From the NCBI GenBank assembly GCA_029242085.1, contig JAQWUP010000065.1, positions 87,010 to 151,009 of the forward strand: DNA of 64,000 bases, given 5' to 3'. Below, one piece after another: positions 26,961 through 36,882 of the stretch. Position numbers and translations under genes: made by a program. The first letter of the stretch is position 1, and each line of letters begins with the position of its first letter. This DNA is from Porticoccaceae bacterium (GTDB lineage Bacteria > Pseudomonadota > Gammaproteobacteria > Pseudomonadales > Porticoccaceae). The notes below the pieces were generated by a model. The model ran no database searches. It saw nothing but the letters and a program-made list of their open reading frames with translations, and was not told the DNA's origin.

Positions 26961-27602
26961 TTATGGATTAAAGCGTCTAGCAATCCAGTAATCAAGACTC
27001 ACCCAGCGGCCGCCGCCGGTGAATAACAGACTTAACAGCATAATCAGATAGGTCGCGGCGAACTCGATACCATTGTTAAGAATGACGAAATTGCCCTTCT
27101 GCGTAAGCCAGCTGTAATTGCCATGTTTGCGCAAAATACTTTTTGCCGCGCCAATGCGCTCGCCCACCTCCTCACTATTTGCCAGACTTCTCTGCGCTGC
27201 CGAAATACCCACTGCAGCCAATACAGCAGCAGTGCTGGTGGAGGGATCACCTGGAGCAATCGCAAACCAACCGTTATCCCAATGACTGGTGACCATGGCA
27301 ACCAGCATGGTGATAATTAGTGGTATAGCGGAGAGCCTAGTGGCTACACCCAACAGCAGCGCAATACCTCCCAACAACTCAGCACTGGCGGCGAGAAACA
27401 CCATCAGTGTCGGCATCGGCAGGCCCAAGCCCCAGTAGGGGTTGCCGAACCAGGCCACCATATCTTCGAAATTAGCAAATTTATGCGCCCCGACACCGAT
27501 AAAAACAGGCGCCAGATACAGTCGAAACGCCAGTGGCCCCAACCAATCAATGGATTTTAATTTTTCAACCAATAAACTATAGACGCTGACAAGTCCCTGC
27601 AT
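26961..27602 (-). CDS. DoxX-family membrane protein
   Basis: The 213 residues have four predicted membrane helices and the DoxX pattern: LAFRLYLAPVFIGVGAHKF, LPMPTLMVFLAASAELLGGI and LSAIPLIITMLVAMVTSHWD. An insertion of 40 residues (about 115-160) precedes the last helix. Family members are poorly defined; some take part in thiol or oxidative stress complexes. The gene is divergent from the MATE gene, 160 bases apart. Confidence 0.8.
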   Translation of the reverse strand: MQGLVSVYSLLVEKLKSIDWLGPLAFRLYLAPVFIGVGAHKFANFEDMVAWFGNPYWGLGLPMPTLMVFLAASAELLGGIALLLGVATRLSAIPLIITMLVAMVTSHWDNGWFAIAPGDPSTSTAAVLAAVGISAAQRSLANSEEVGERIGAAKSILRKHGNYSWLTQKGNFVILNNGIEFAATYLIMLLSLLFTGGGRWVSLDYWIARRFNP

Positions 27603-27763
27603 AATAACTACTCCCTAGATATGGTTTCACAATGTCTGCGAGTTAGAGCACCCTGGCGTGAAAAAATTCCTCAGTCAGAGAAACCTGCGGCGCCGATGAA
27701 ATTTAGCTTTCTTTGCCACAGACATTGGACGAGAATGATGGCAAGCCAAAATAAAGTAATCTA

Positions 27764-29170
27764 ATGACTTCCCAGACTCACAAAAAACCAACGTTTGTGC
27801 AAAACGCGACGGACCTGTTGCGCTTAGCCGGGCCCCTGATGCTGGGCCAGCTGGCTGTGGTCGGCATGACTGTGACTGATATTTATATGGCTGGGCAGGT
27901 CAGCGCAGACACCTTGGCAGCACTGCAATTGGGCGGCAGCATCTGGGCCATGATAAGCCTGTTGGTTATCGGCATTATGATTGGCAACAGTCCCATTATT
28001 GGCAACTTTTGGGGCGCCGGCCAACCGGATAAGGTGCGCTTTCAATTTCAACAGGGGCTGTGGCTCTCGCTGCCAATGAGTATTGCTGTGTGCTGCGCCA
28101 TTCTTCTTGGTGTCCGGCTCTTGGGCAGTTTGGATATCTCCTCTGAGGTCTACCGTATCGCTCGAGGATATCTGCTGCCCTATTTAATCACCGGCGCTAT
28201 GTTCCCCGCATTTTTTGCCTTTCGCAGCTCCTTTGAAGGGGTCGGCGATATCAGGCCGGTGATGATATTCAATGCCATCGCGTTCTTTCTCAATGCTATT
28301 CTCGATTATATTTTGGTATTCGGTAAGCTCGGTTTTCCGGCGATGGGCGGTATTGGTGCAGCCTGGGCAACCACCGTGGTTATGGCTTTTTTGCTTGTCG
28401 CCATGGCTGCCTATGGGCGCTACGCCAGCAACATGAAGCGCCTGCAACTGTACCAACAATTCGCTGCACCCAGCGCCACGGCCATTGCCGGCATATTGCG
28501 TCTGGGTATTCCTATCGCCCTGATGATCGCCGCAGAAGTGGGCTTCTTTGCCATTATTCCGATGATGATCGCCCATCTGGGCGCGAACGTGTTGGGTGCC
28601 CATGCCATCACCAATAATCTGGATTCCCTCGCCTACATGATCCCCCTGGGTCTGGGCCAGGCATTAACCATTAAGGTATCTCATGCCATGGGTCGCGGAG
28701 ATCCGCTGGATGCAAGACAGATCTGCCTAACCGGGTTTAAATTAGTCTTTGTATTGGCTCTGATTCTGGGCAGCATAAAGATTTTGCTACGTCATGACTT
28801 TGCCGAAATGTTTAGCACTGAGCCCGAGGTGCAGGTGATTGCCGCCAGCCTATTCTTTTTCTCGGCGGCACTGGGTTGCTTCGACAGCATGCAGATGGCG
28901 ACCAGTGGTGCACTGCGCGGCTATAAAGATGCCAGAGTGCCGCTGATCATCCAGATAATAGCCTTTTGGGTGATTGCTTTCCCGATTGCCTACAGCCTGG
29001 CACTGACCGATTTTTGGGGCGAGCCCACAGGGGTCTATGGATTTTGGACGGGGCTCGTTATAGCTGCCTGTCTAGCTAGTATGATGATGCTGTACCGATG
29101 GAATATAGTCTCGAAAAATGCCATCCATACGCTGAGTAAATCTAACAAGGGCGCAGCTGACCCAATGTAA
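27764..29170 (+). CDS. MATE family efflux transporter (NorM-like)
   Basis: The 468-residue protein has 12 membrane helices in two related halves, typical of sodium- or proton-driven multidrug and toxin extrusion. Early segments are LLRLAGPLMLGQLAVVGMTV and TDIYMAGQVSADTLAALQLG; the second half has RLGIPIALMIAAEVGFFA. Its 3' end overlaps the convergent prmC gene by 29 bases. The transported drug or metabolite cannot be predicted. Confidence 0.9.
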   Translation: MTSQTHKKPTFVQNATDLLRLAGPLMLGQLAVVGMTVTDIYMAGQVSADTLAALQLGGSIWAMISLLVIGIMIGNSPIIGNFWGAGQPDKVRFQFQQGLWLSLPMSIAVCCAILLGVRLLGSLDISSEVYRIARGYLLPYLITGAMFPAFFAFRSSFEGVGDIRPVMIFNAIAFFLNAILDYILVFGKLGFPAMGGIGAAWATTVVMAFLLVAMAAYGRYASNMKRLQLYQQFAAPSATAIAGILRLGIPIALMIAAEVGFFAIIPMMIAHLGANVLGAHAITNNLDSLAYMIPLGLGQALTIKVSHAMGRGDPLDARQICLTGFKLVFVLALILGSIKILLRHDFAEMFSTEPEVQVIAASLFFFSAALGCFDSMQMATSGALRGYKDARVPLIIQIIAFWVIAFPIAYSLALTDFWGEPTGVYGFWTGLVIAACLASMMMLYRWNIVSKNAIHTLSKSNKGAADPM

Positions 29171-29975
29171 TACGATCCATCTGATTGTAGTCACAGCGGG
29201 TCTCAACAGCAGAAAAGCCAGCCTCGGCAAATAGTGCTCTGACCCGAGAGCCCTGATCGCAGCCATGTTCAACCAACAGCCAACCACTGGGCTGCAAAAA
29301 CGCTGCGCTGTGGCCAATTACATGGATTAGATCATTCAGCCCCTCGGCACCAGAAACCAGTGCTGAGGCAGGTTCAAATCGCACATCGCCCTCGGAAAGA
29401 TGAGGGTCATTATTTTCTATATAGGGCGGGTTGCTCAGGATCAAATCAAATTTGATAGCCGGTATTGCGGCGAACCAATCACTGTGCAATATCTGCACAT
29501 TATGCAGCTGATGGGCTGCTCTATTCTCCTCAGCCAGCGCCACCGCCTGAGCTTGGAAATCCAGGGCGGTAACTTTCCAGTCACTGCGTTCACTGGCCAA
29601 TGCCAGTGCAATGGCGCCTGTGCCTGTGCCCAGGTCCAGCACCGAGCTTTGCTGCGGTAGCTGCAACTCAAGTGCGGTCTCGACCAGTAACTCAGTTTCC
29701 GGGCGCGGGATTAGGGTATGTTGTGAAACTTTTAGATCCAGACTCCAAAAACCCTGATAACCCAAAATATAGGCGATCGGTTCACCTCTGAGACGGCGCT
29801 GAAAAAGTGCCGCAAAAGTAGTCACACAATCAGAATCCGGCTGCCGATCTGGCCAGGTTTTTAAATAGGTGGGACTGACATTTAGAGCATGGGATAACAG
29901 CAGTTCAGTATCCAGCACAGCACTATCGCTAGCGGTGAGCTCGGCACTGCGCTGCAGCAACTCAGAGATAGTCAC
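29142..29975 (-). CDS. prmC: Release factor glutamine methyltransferase
   Basis: PrmC methylates the glutamine of the GGQ motif in release factors. It begins best at GTG 29975, four bases after the prfA stop, giving 277 residues. Motifs: LIPRPETELLVE, SAM-binding VLDLGTGTGAIALALA, and the catalytic NPPY in LILSNPPYIENNDPHL. Co-location behind prfA is conserved and fits its job. Confidence 0.94.
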   Translation of the reverse strand: MTISELLQRSAELTASDSAVLDTELLLSHALNVSPTYLKTWPDRQPDSDCVTTFAALFQRRLRGEPIAYILGYQGFWSLDLKVSQHTLIPRPETELLVETALELQLPQQSSVLDLGTGTGAIALALASERSDWKVTALDFQAQAVALAEENRAAHQLHNVQILHSDWFAAIPAIKFDLILSNPPYIENNDPHLSEGDVRFEPASALVSGAEGLNDLIHVIGHSAAFLQPSGWLLVEHGCDQGSRVRALFAEAGFSAVETRCDYNQMDRITLGQLRPC

Positions 29976-29979
29976 AGGT

Positions 29980-31062
29980 TTAGTCTGCCAGGGTAGCGAG
30001 CTGCTCGGCCTGGAATTCATTGACCAGAGGCTGAACCACATCGGTCAATGAGCCCTCCATCACCTCGGCCAACTTATACAGGGTGAGGTTAATACGATGG
30101 TCTGTGACCCGACCCTGAGGAAAGTTATAGGTGCGAATACGCTCCGAGCGATCACCACTGCCCACCAGACTTTTGCGCTGATCCGACTGCTCTTTGGCGA
30201 CGGCTTCATCCTGCGCCGATGTCAGACGCGCCTGCAACACGGCCATAGCTTTGGCGCGATTCTTGTGCTGTGAGCGCTCGTCTTGACATTCCACCACCAA
30301 CCCTGTCGGCAGATGCGTCAGACGAATAGCAGAATCGGTTTTGTTGACATGCTGACCACCAGAGCCCGAGGCGCGAAAGGTATCGACACGCAGATCGCCT
30401 TTATTAATCTCGATAGCATCTTTCTCGTCTGCTTCGGCCATAATGGCGACCGTGCAAGCGGAGGTATGAACTCGGCCCTGAGACTCGGTCTCAGGCACCC
30501 GTTGCACACGATGGGCACCGGATTCAAACTTGAGTTTTGAATACACCCCCGATCCGACAATACGTGCAATTATTTCTTTAAAGCCACCGTGGTCACCACG
30601 ATTTTCACTGATCACCTCTATTTTCCAGCGCTGAGTTTCAGCAAATTTGCTGTACATGCGAAACAGATCCCCAGAGAAAATGGCCGCCTCATCACCGCCG
30701 GTACCGGCACGAATTTCTAAAAACACATTTTTGTCATCATTGGGATCTTTGGGCAGCAATAACTTTTGCAGATCCATCTCCAAGCCATCCTGCTGCGCCT
30801 CTCCTTCCTTCACCTCGTCCTGCGCCATGGCGCGCATATCTGCATCAGAGTCTTTTAGCAGCAGTTTCGCCTCTTCAATATTATCGACCGCTTCCCTGTA
30901 ACGCTTGTAGCAGATAACCACAGGCTCCAGCTCGGCATACTCTTTAGACAGTTCTCTAAATTTATTTTGGTCACCGATAATATCCGGGTCACTCAACAGC
31001 GCGCCGACTTCTTCATAGCGTTCGGCGAGGTGATCCAGCTTGGCCAGTATTGATGCTTTCAT
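29980..31062 (-). CDS. prfA: Peptide chain release factor 1
   Basis: RF1 ends translation at UAA and UAG. The 360 residues contain the GGQ catalytic motif in [19 protein letters not shown] and the stop-recognition region in domain 2. The helical N-terminal domain is rich in acidic residues. It lies 12 bases after hemA and 4 bases before prmC, the usual hemA-prfA-prmC operon. Confidence 0.97.
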   Translation of the reverse strand: MKASILAKLDHLAERYEEVGALLSDPDIIGDQNKFRELSKEYAELEPVVICYKRYREAVDNIEEAKLLLKDSDADMRAMAQDEVKEGEAQQDGLEMDLQKLLLPKDPNDDKNVFLEIRAGTGGDEAAIFSGDLFRMYSKFAETQRWKIEVISENRGDHGGFKEIIARIVGSGVYSKLKFESGAHRVQRVPETESQGRVHTSACTVAIMAEADEKDAIEINKGDLRVDTFRASGSGGQHVNKTDSAIRLTHLPTGLVVECQDERSQHKNRAKAMAVLQARLTSAQDEAVAKEQSDQRKSLVGSGDRSERIRTYNFPQGRVTDHRINLTLYKLAEVMEGSLTDVVQPLVNEFQAEQLATLAD

Positions 31063-31074
31063 GCAGAACCTTGG

Positions 31075-32328
31075 TTACTTTTTATTTAAATCAAACAGCT
31101 CGTGGGCGACATGAATCGTATCATCTCGACCCTCCTCGCTAGCCTGCTTTAGTTTTGTGGTGGGTTTGTGCAACAGTTTATTGGTGAGATTGCGCGCCAG
31201 CGCAGCAATAACCTCAGCCGAGTTCTGACCTCGCTCCAAAGCACTTAGCGCCTTTTCCACCTCACCATCACGAATACTTTCCACGCTATCGCGAAAGGCT
31301 TTAATAGTATCTACAGCGGCTAGTGCGCGCTGCTGTTTGGACCAGGATTCAACCTCTTGATCAATAATATCCTGCCCCAGGTCTGCTGCAGTTTGGCGGG
31401 CACGAATATTGTCTTGAATAACCTCTTCCAGATCGTCCACGGTATAAAGATAGACATCGGCGAGCTCTTCAACCTGCGGCTCAATATCTCTTGGCACTGC
31501 AATGTCCACCATAAACATCGGTTTGGATTTGCGCTGTTTAAGCGCTGACTCAACCGCACCTTTGCCCAGTATGGGCAGCTGGCTGGCGGTTGATGAGATC
31601 ACAATATCGGCTCGGTGCAAATACTCGGGTATATCAGATAGCAAAATAGCCTCAGCGGAAAAGTCTGCCGCCAGCTCCTGAGCCCGCGTCAATGTTCGAT
31701 TGGCCACAGTGATCTGACCAATGTTTTTTTCCTGTAAGTGCCGCGCCACCAACTCAATGGTTTCACCCGCACCAATTAACATTGCATGGGCACTGTTGAG
31801 ATCAGCAAAAATTTGCTCTGCCAAACTTACCGAGGCATAGGCCACAGACACTGGATTTTGACCAATAGCGGTCTCAGAGCGCACGCGCTTGGCCGCGGAA
31901 AATGCCTGCTGAAAAGCCTGATTGAGATAGGTCGATACAGTGTCGGCCTCACGCCCCACCGAGTAGGCGGACTTGATCTGGCCAAAAATTTGCGGCTCTC
32001 CCAACACTAATGAGTCCAGACCACTGGCCACCCGCATCATATGGCGGATCGCCTGTTCGTCGCGATGGCAGTAGTAGCACGATTGCAGTTCTTCGAGCTC
32101 AAGCCCTTTGATCTCTGCCAGCCAAGCCAATAGCTGTTCATCACTGACCTCGCCGTGCAAATAAATTTCAGTGCGATTGCAGGTAGACAGCAGAGCAATT
32201 TCAGCGGCATCGATGGTGGCCAACGCGGTCTGCAGCGACTCAACCACTATTTCCGGCGCAAAGGCAATCCGCCCACGGAGATCTACCGAAGCCGATTTGT
32301 GATTAATGCCAAATGCCAGAATGCCCAT
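31075..32328 (-). CDS. hemA: Glutamyl-tRNA reductase
   Basis: HemA reduces glutamyl-tRNA to glutamate-1-semialdehyde, the first step of tetrapyrrole synthesis. The 417 residues have the catalytic cysteine in LSTCNRTEIY, the NADPH-binding segment (AMLIGAGETIELVARHL), and VANRTLTRAQELA. A C-terminal dimerisation domain follows. It is the first gene of the hemA-prfA-prmC operon and divergent from the TPR lipoprotein gene. Confidence 0.97.
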   Translation of the reverse strand: MGILAFGINHKSASVDLRGRIAFAPEIVVESLQTALATIDAAEIALLSTCNRTEIYLHGEVSDEQLLAWLAEIKGLELEELQSCYYCHRDEQAIRHMMRVASGLDSLVLGEPQIFGQIKSAYSVGREADTVSTYLNQAFQQAFSAAKRVRSETAIGQNPVSVAYASVSLAEQIFADLNSAHAMLIGAGETIELVARHLQEKNIGQITVANRTLTRAQELAADFSAEAILLSDIPEYLHRADIVISSTASQLPILGKGAVESALKQRKSKPMFMVDIAVPRDIEPQVEELADVYLYTVDDLEEVIQDNIRARQTAADLGQDIIDQEVESWSKQQRALAAVDTIKAFRDSVESIRDGEVEKALSALERGQNSAEVIAALARNLTNKLLHKPTTKLKQASEEGRDDTIHVAHELFDLNKK

Positions 32329-32487
32329 AGCGCCTAAAAACTACCTATATGGTTTAGGCGGCGATTTTACACGAGTCTGGCTCGCGAATGTGCATCGTGG
32401 AAAAATGATTTTGGTTAAAGCGGCCTGCACAGCTAAACTTTATCCATAGTAGTTGTCTTAACTTTCGACATACTTGAAAATGAATCT

Positions 32488-34275
32488 ATGAAAAAACTAC
32501 ATCTCGGCGCTGTTACCACCCTATGTCTTTTAGTGGCTGCCTGTGCCAGCGCGCCCCAGAATGCTCAGCAAGATAGCCCTAAAACCCAGCCCGAGGTAAC
32601 CCAGGCACCAGAGCTTCCGGCAACGCCCTTTGCCATCGATACTCTCTACGATCTACTGGTTGGCGATGTAGCCCTTACTCGCAGTCAGTTTGATATCGCT
32701 CTGCCCAGATACATGGACCAGGCTCGTCAAACCCGAGATGCGGCTATTATTCAGATGGCCAGCCGTGTTGCCAGCCATTTGCGCGACAACCAAGCCAGCA
32801 CAGAAATGGCTCTACTGTGGGTTGATGTGGAGCCCAATAATCCACAATCGCACAGTGCCGCACTGCAGGCCTATGCAATGCAGGGCGATGCCATAAATGC
32901 GCTATCCCATGCCAGCTGGTTATATCAGCGCAATGATGACCTCGAAGCCTTTTTAGCAGTGACATCTATTTTTCAAGGACCGACATCTACAGCGGTCACT
33001 GAGCAAGAAAAAAGGGCTCAAATCGTCGAACTGATCTCTGCCTATCAGCAGCTTGATCTGCCTCAGGAAAAACAGCCGACCATCTTATTAGCCACCGCTA
33101 TTTTGCATAGAGACAACGCGCAGCTCGACCGCGCCGAACAAGTAGCCAAGGCGTTTCTAAAAGCTGCACCAGATAATCAGCGCGGCTTACTGCTGTTGGC
33201 GCAGTTATTACAGCAGCTAGATAGAATTGATGAAGCGGTGTTGCTGATTGAGGATACATTGACCCGCAAGCCCGATGATAGAAAGTTGCGTCTGCAATAC
33301 GCGCGTTTTTTGACTATTACTGACCGCAATCAGGCGATCGTGCAATTTAAAGCGCTGCACAAGCAAACTCCCAATGATCAGGACATTAATTTCCTGCTTG
33401 CCCTGCTGCAACTCAATCAGGGCCAGGAGCAGCAAGCCGCTGAACTGTTAGCTCAGGCTGCCCGCAAACCCAGCCTGAGTGCCGATGCCCATTATCACCT
33501 CGGTGGCATCGCCGATCGTCGCGACGATATAGCCAAGGCGCTGGGACATTACCGTCAGGTGCGCTTTGGCCGCAACTATCTGGCCGCGGCTTCAAGAGTA
33601 ACTGTACTTCTCGCTCAACATAACAACCTGACATCCGCTCGTCAGTATTTGCAACGCCTGCGCATTGAGCAACCGGAGCAGTCGGTGGGCCTGTTTCAGA
33701 TTGAGTCCAATCTGCTGATCAGTGCCAATCAACCAGATCAGGCACTGTCTATTCTCACCGACGGACTGGATGCATTTCCCAACGATGCCCAACTCCTCTA
33801 TGCCCGATCAATGGTTGCCGAGCAGCAAGATAACTTTGCCATGGCAGAGCAGGATCTGCGCACTCTGATTGAGCAGAATGAGAATAATGCCACTGCACTT
33901 AACGCGCTGGGTTACACCATGATTCTGCACACTGATCGCCACGAAGAGGCCTATGCGCTGATTAAACGCGCCTATCTGCTCAACCCGGGTGATCCAGCTA
34001 CCATAGATAGTATGGGTTGGGTGTTATTTAAGATGGGCGAGTTAGAACAGGCGCTGGCACATCTAACCAAGGCAATCGGTATTATGCCGGACCCTGAAAT
34101 CGCCGCGCATCTGGGTGAAGTTCAATGGGCATTGGGTGATAGAGACAGCGCCATCGCAACCTGGACCAAGGGCCTGCAGCAGGCTCCACGGCACAGCACC
34201 ATTGTGACTACTATGCAGCGTCTGGGTGCTGAGCTAAGCCCCGCTCAGCCTGAGAACGGAGAATCTCAATTATGA
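32488..34275 (+). CDS. TPR-repeat lipoprotein upstream of lolB
   Basis: The 595 residues start with a lipoprotein signal (TLCLLVAACASAP, lipid cysteine near residue 19) and continue with about 12 tetratricopeptide repeats (for example NALGYTMILHTDRHEEAYAL and TIDSMGWVLFKMGELEQALA). Such a protein regularly precedes lolB in Pseudomonas and relatives; its role is unknown. A scaffold for an outer-membrane assembly is plausible. The stop overlaps the lolB start (ATGA). Confidence 0.88.
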   Translation: MKKLHLGAVTTLCLLVAACASAPQNAQQDSPKTQPEVTQAPELPATPFAIDTLYDLLVGDVALTRSQFDIALPRYMDQARQTRDAAIIQMASRVASHLRDNQASTEMALLWVDVEPNNPQSHSAALQAYAMQGDAINALSHASWLYQRNDDLEAFLAVTSIFQGPTSTAVTEQEKRAQIVELISAYQQLDLPQEKQPTILLATAILHRDNAQLDRAEQVAKAFLKAAPDNQRGLLLLAQLLQQLDRIDEAVLLIEDTLTRKPDDRKLRLQYARFLTITDRNQAIVQFKALHKQTPNDQDINFLLALLQLNQGQEQQAAELLAQAARKPSLSADAHYHLGGIADRRDDIAKALGHYRQVRFGRNYLAAASRVTVLLAQHNNLTSARQYLQRLRIEQPEQSVGLFQIESNLLISANQPDQALSILTDGLDAFPNDAQLLYARSMVAEQQDNFAMAEQDLRTLIEQNENNATALNALGYTMILHTDRHEEAYALIKRAYLLNPGDPATIDSMGWVLFKMGELEQALAHLTKAIGIMPDPEIAAHLGEVQWALGDRDSAIATWTKGLQQAPRHSTIVTTMQRLGAELSPAQPENGESQL

Positions 34276-34868
34276 CCAAAACCCTATCCAAACTGGCTGT
34301 TATGCTGCTGGTTGTCAGTGGCTGTAGCTCGCAACCCACAATCACCTCCAGCGGCGTTAGCTGGCAACAGCACAGCGCCCGGATAACATCGCTGAATCAG
34401 TGGCAAGTCGATGGCAAGTTGGGCTACAAATCGGCGGGTCAGGGCGGCAGCGCCAATCTTAACTGGTCGCAAAACCAGCAACAGTACCAACTTTCTCTAA
34501 GCGGCCCCTTTGGTGCAGGCAGCGCCATTATTCGCGGTAATAACAGAATAGCCTCTCTGTACAGAGGTAATCAGGCTGATACTGATCTGCCACAACAGCT
34601 GGCACTGCGACTGACCGGCTTGCCAATTCCAGTGGATGCCCTGAGCTGGTGGGCGCGAGGACTGCCCTCACCCAGCAAAGATGCCGCAACTGATTTAATC
34701 ACTGGCGCCGATGGAGCAGCCATGGGTTTTAATCAGGCTGGCTGGCAACTGGCATTTTCTCGCTACAGTTTCACCTCAGATGGCAATCTGCCAGGAAAAA
34801 TTGTCGGTCAACTTGGGGACCACTCCTTTAAGCTGGTAATATCTCGCTGGAGCTTTCCAGAAAAATAG
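34272..34868 (+). CDS. lolB: Outer membrane lipoprotein receptor LolB
   Basis: LolB accepts lipoproteins from LolA and inserts them in the outer membrane. The 198 residues have a lipoprotein signal (MLLVVSGCSSQ), the WQVDGKLGYKSAGQGGSANL strand and the SGPFGAGSA turn typical of LolB. The exposed hydrophobic loop sits near LTGLPIPVDALSWWARG. It is coupled to the TPR gene and followed by ispE after 17 bases. Confidence 0.92.
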   Translation: MTKTLSKLAVMLLVVSGCSSQPTITSSGVSWQQHSARITSLNQWQVDGKLGYKSAGQGGSANLNWSQNQQQYQLSLSGPFGAGSAIIRGNNRIASLYRGNQADTDLPQQLALRLTGLPIPVDALSWWARGLPSPSKDAATDLITGADGAAMGFNQAGWQLAFSRYSFTSDGNLPGKIVGQLGDHSFKLVISRWSFPEK

Positions 34869-34885
34869 TCAGCGGTCTAAAAACC

Positions 34886-35752
34886 ATGCCTTCAGTCACA
34901 CTGCCCTCACCGGCTAAGCTAAATCTGTTTTTGCATATCACCGGTCGTCGAGATAACGGCTACCATGATCTGCAGACGCTCTTTCAACTGCTGGATTTTG
35001 GCGATAGCCTGACCTTCACCGCCAATAAAAATGGCGAAATCCGCCTGAGTCCGCAAATTTCTGGTGTTTTAGCTGAAGATAATTTGATTGTTCGCGCCGC
35101 GCGCCTGTTACAGCAAAAAACAGCCTGTACCAAGGGCTGCGATATTGTTCTGGAAAAGGTGCTGCCTATGGGCGCCGGACTTGGCGGCGGCAGCAGTAAT
35201 GCTGCCACAGTACTGGTTGGCCTTAATAGCCTTTGGGAATGCGGCCTATCGCTGCATGAGCTGGCCGAAATCGGCTGCGAGCTGGGTGCAGATGTACCTG
35301 TTTTTGTGCATGGCAACAGCGCCTTTGCCGAGGGAATTGGTGAGCTTTTAACCCCCATGCAGTTACCCGAGCAATGGTATTTGGTGATTACCCCTAAATG
35401 TCAGGTGTCTACAGGTGAAATTTTTTCACATCCTCAATTGACAAGGAACTCGCCACCGATCAAAATACGCGCCCTCTCAGGGGAGCAGTACAGGAATGAC
35501 TGCCAATCTGTGGTTGAAAAGCTCTATCCAGCAGTGAAACAGGCACTGGAATGGCTTCAAGATTACAGCAACCCACTGATGACAGGGACTGGTGCTAGCG
35601 TATTTAGCTGCTTTGACAACCAAGCCGAGGCGCAACAGGCTCTCGACAGGGTTCCAAAACACTGGAATGCGTTTATAGCGCGAGGAGCGAATATCTCCTC
35701 ACTGCATCGGCAAATGGGAAAACTTTTTACTGGGGCGTGGCCAAGTGGTTAA
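34886..35752 (+). CDS. ispE: 4-diphosphocytidyl-2-C-methyl-D-erythritol kinase
   Basis: IspE phosphorylates CDP-methylerythritol in the MEP isoprenoid pathway. The 288 residues contain the GHMP motifs: SPAKLNLFLHITGRR, the glycine-rich LPMGAGLGGGSSNAATVL, and MTGTGASVF. The last seven codons and the stop codon (ending FTGAWPSG) lie inside the tRNA-Gln gene, which starts at 35731, so the two genes overlap by 22 bases on the same strand. Confidence 0.95.
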   Translation: MPSVTLPSPAKLNLFLHITGRRDNGYHDLQTLFQLLDFGDSLTFTANKNGEIRLSPQISGVLAEDNLIVRAARLLQQKTACTKGCDIVLEKVLPMGAGLGGGSSNAATVLVGLNSLWECGLSLHELAEIGCELGADVPVFVHGNSAFAEGIGELLTPMQLPEQWYLVITPKCQVSTGEIFSHPQLTRNSPPIKIRALSGEQYRNDCQSVVEKLYPAVKQALEWLQDYSNPLMTGTGASVFSCFDNQAEAQQALDRVPKHWNAFIARGANISSLHRQMGKLFTGAWPSG

Positions 35753-35805
35753 GGCACCGGGTTTTGATCCCGGCATCGGAGGTTCGAATCCTCCCGCCCC
35801 AGCCA
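35731..35805 (+). tRNA. tRNA-Gln (anticodon TTG)
   Basis: The 75 bases fold into a complete cloverleaf: acceptor TGGGGCG with CGCCCCA, D-arm GGCC...GGC, anticodon stem CCGGG/CCCGG with loop TTTTGAT, and T-arm GGAGG-TTCGAAT-CCTCC. The discriminator is G, followed by an encoded CCA. Its position between ispE and prs matches Pseudomonas. The 5' part overlaps the ispE coding sequence. Confidence 0.97.
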
Positions 35806-35815
35806 TTTCTTTATT

Positions 35816-36778
35816 ATGAATACCAGGGAAAATGACGTGGCAAGATTGATGGTCTTCTCCGGGAACGCAAACCCGGAACTGGCAAATGAAATCGCTCGCA
35901 CACTGGGGATTCCGCTCGGTGATGCGCTGGTATCATTATTTTCAGACGGCGAGATTAATATCGAGATTCGCGAAAATGTTCGCGGTCACGATGTCTTTGT
36001 AGTGCAGCCCACCTGTGCACCGACCAACAGACATCTAATGGAACTGGTATTGATGATCGATGCACTGCGTCGCGCATCTGCCGCACGTATTACCGCAGTT
36101 GTTCCCTACTTTGGCTATGCTCGTCAAGATCGTCGCGTACGCTCTGTGAGAGTGCCTATCAGCGCCAAAGTGGTTGCCGATATGCTGTCTAATGCTGGTG
36201 TTGATCGGGTACTGACCGTCGACCTCCACGCAGAACAAATTCAAGGCTTCTTCAACTGTACAGTTGATAACGTCTATGGCGCACCGGTCTTACTCGGTGA
36301 CATCGAGCGTCAAAACTACAAAAACTTGCAGGTGGTATCACCAGATGTGGGCGGTGTAGTCAGGGCACGAGCCGTAGCTAAACAGCTTGGTTGTGATCTG
36401 GCAATTATCGATAAGCGTCGCCCTACTTCTAATCAGAGCGAAGTGATGAATCTGATCGGTGAAGTTGAAGGCCGCACCTGTGTTCTGGTCGATGATATCG
36501 TCGATACCGCAGGCACATTGTGCAAAGCCGCCGAAGCACTGAAGAAGAATGGTGCTACTAAGGTAGTGGCCTACGCCACCCACGCCGTACTCTCTGGTGG
36601 CGCTATTGAAAATATTAATAAGTCACAGTTGGATGAGTTGGTTGTCGCCAACAGTATCCCGCTGAGTGACGAGGCCAAAAAGTGTAAGAAGATCCGCACA
36701 CTGCAACTGGCCAAACTACTGGGTGAATCTGTTCGCCGTATCAGCAATGAAGAATCTATCAGTGCCATGTTCGACTAG
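35816..36778 (+). CDS. prs: Ribose-phosphate pyrophosphokinase
   Basis: Prs makes phosphoribosyl pyrophosphate for nucleotide, histidine and tryptophan synthesis. The 320 residues contain the family motifs [54 protein letters not shown] and the PRPP loop [17 protein letters not shown] at 35837 preceded by AGGGA would give an N-terminus ([10 protein letters not shown]) closer to other family members, so the ATG at 35816 may be 7 codons too early. Confidence 0.95.
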   Translation: MNTRENDVARLMVFSGNANPELANEIARTLGIPLGDALVSLFSDGEINIEIRENVRGHDVFVVQPTCAPTNRHLMELVLMIDALRRASAARITAVVPYFGYARQDRRVRSVRVPISAKVVADMLSNAGVDRVLTVDLHAEQIQGFFNCTVDNVYGAPVLLGDIERQNYKNLQVVSPDVGGVVRARAVAKQLGCDLAIIDKRRPTSNQSEVMNLIGEVEGRTCVLVDDIVDTAGTLCKAAEALKKNGATKVVAYATHAVLSGGAIENINKSQLDELVVANSIPLSDEAKKCKKIRTLQLAKLLGESVRRISNEESISAMFD

Positions 36779-36882
36779 CGTTTCGCTGGTCAGCAAACAC
36801 TGTTACACCGCCTTATATCGAGGCATTAAACCCCATTACAGGTCTGGTCGCGGTCTGTTTTGGCTTAACTTAGGAGACTACT

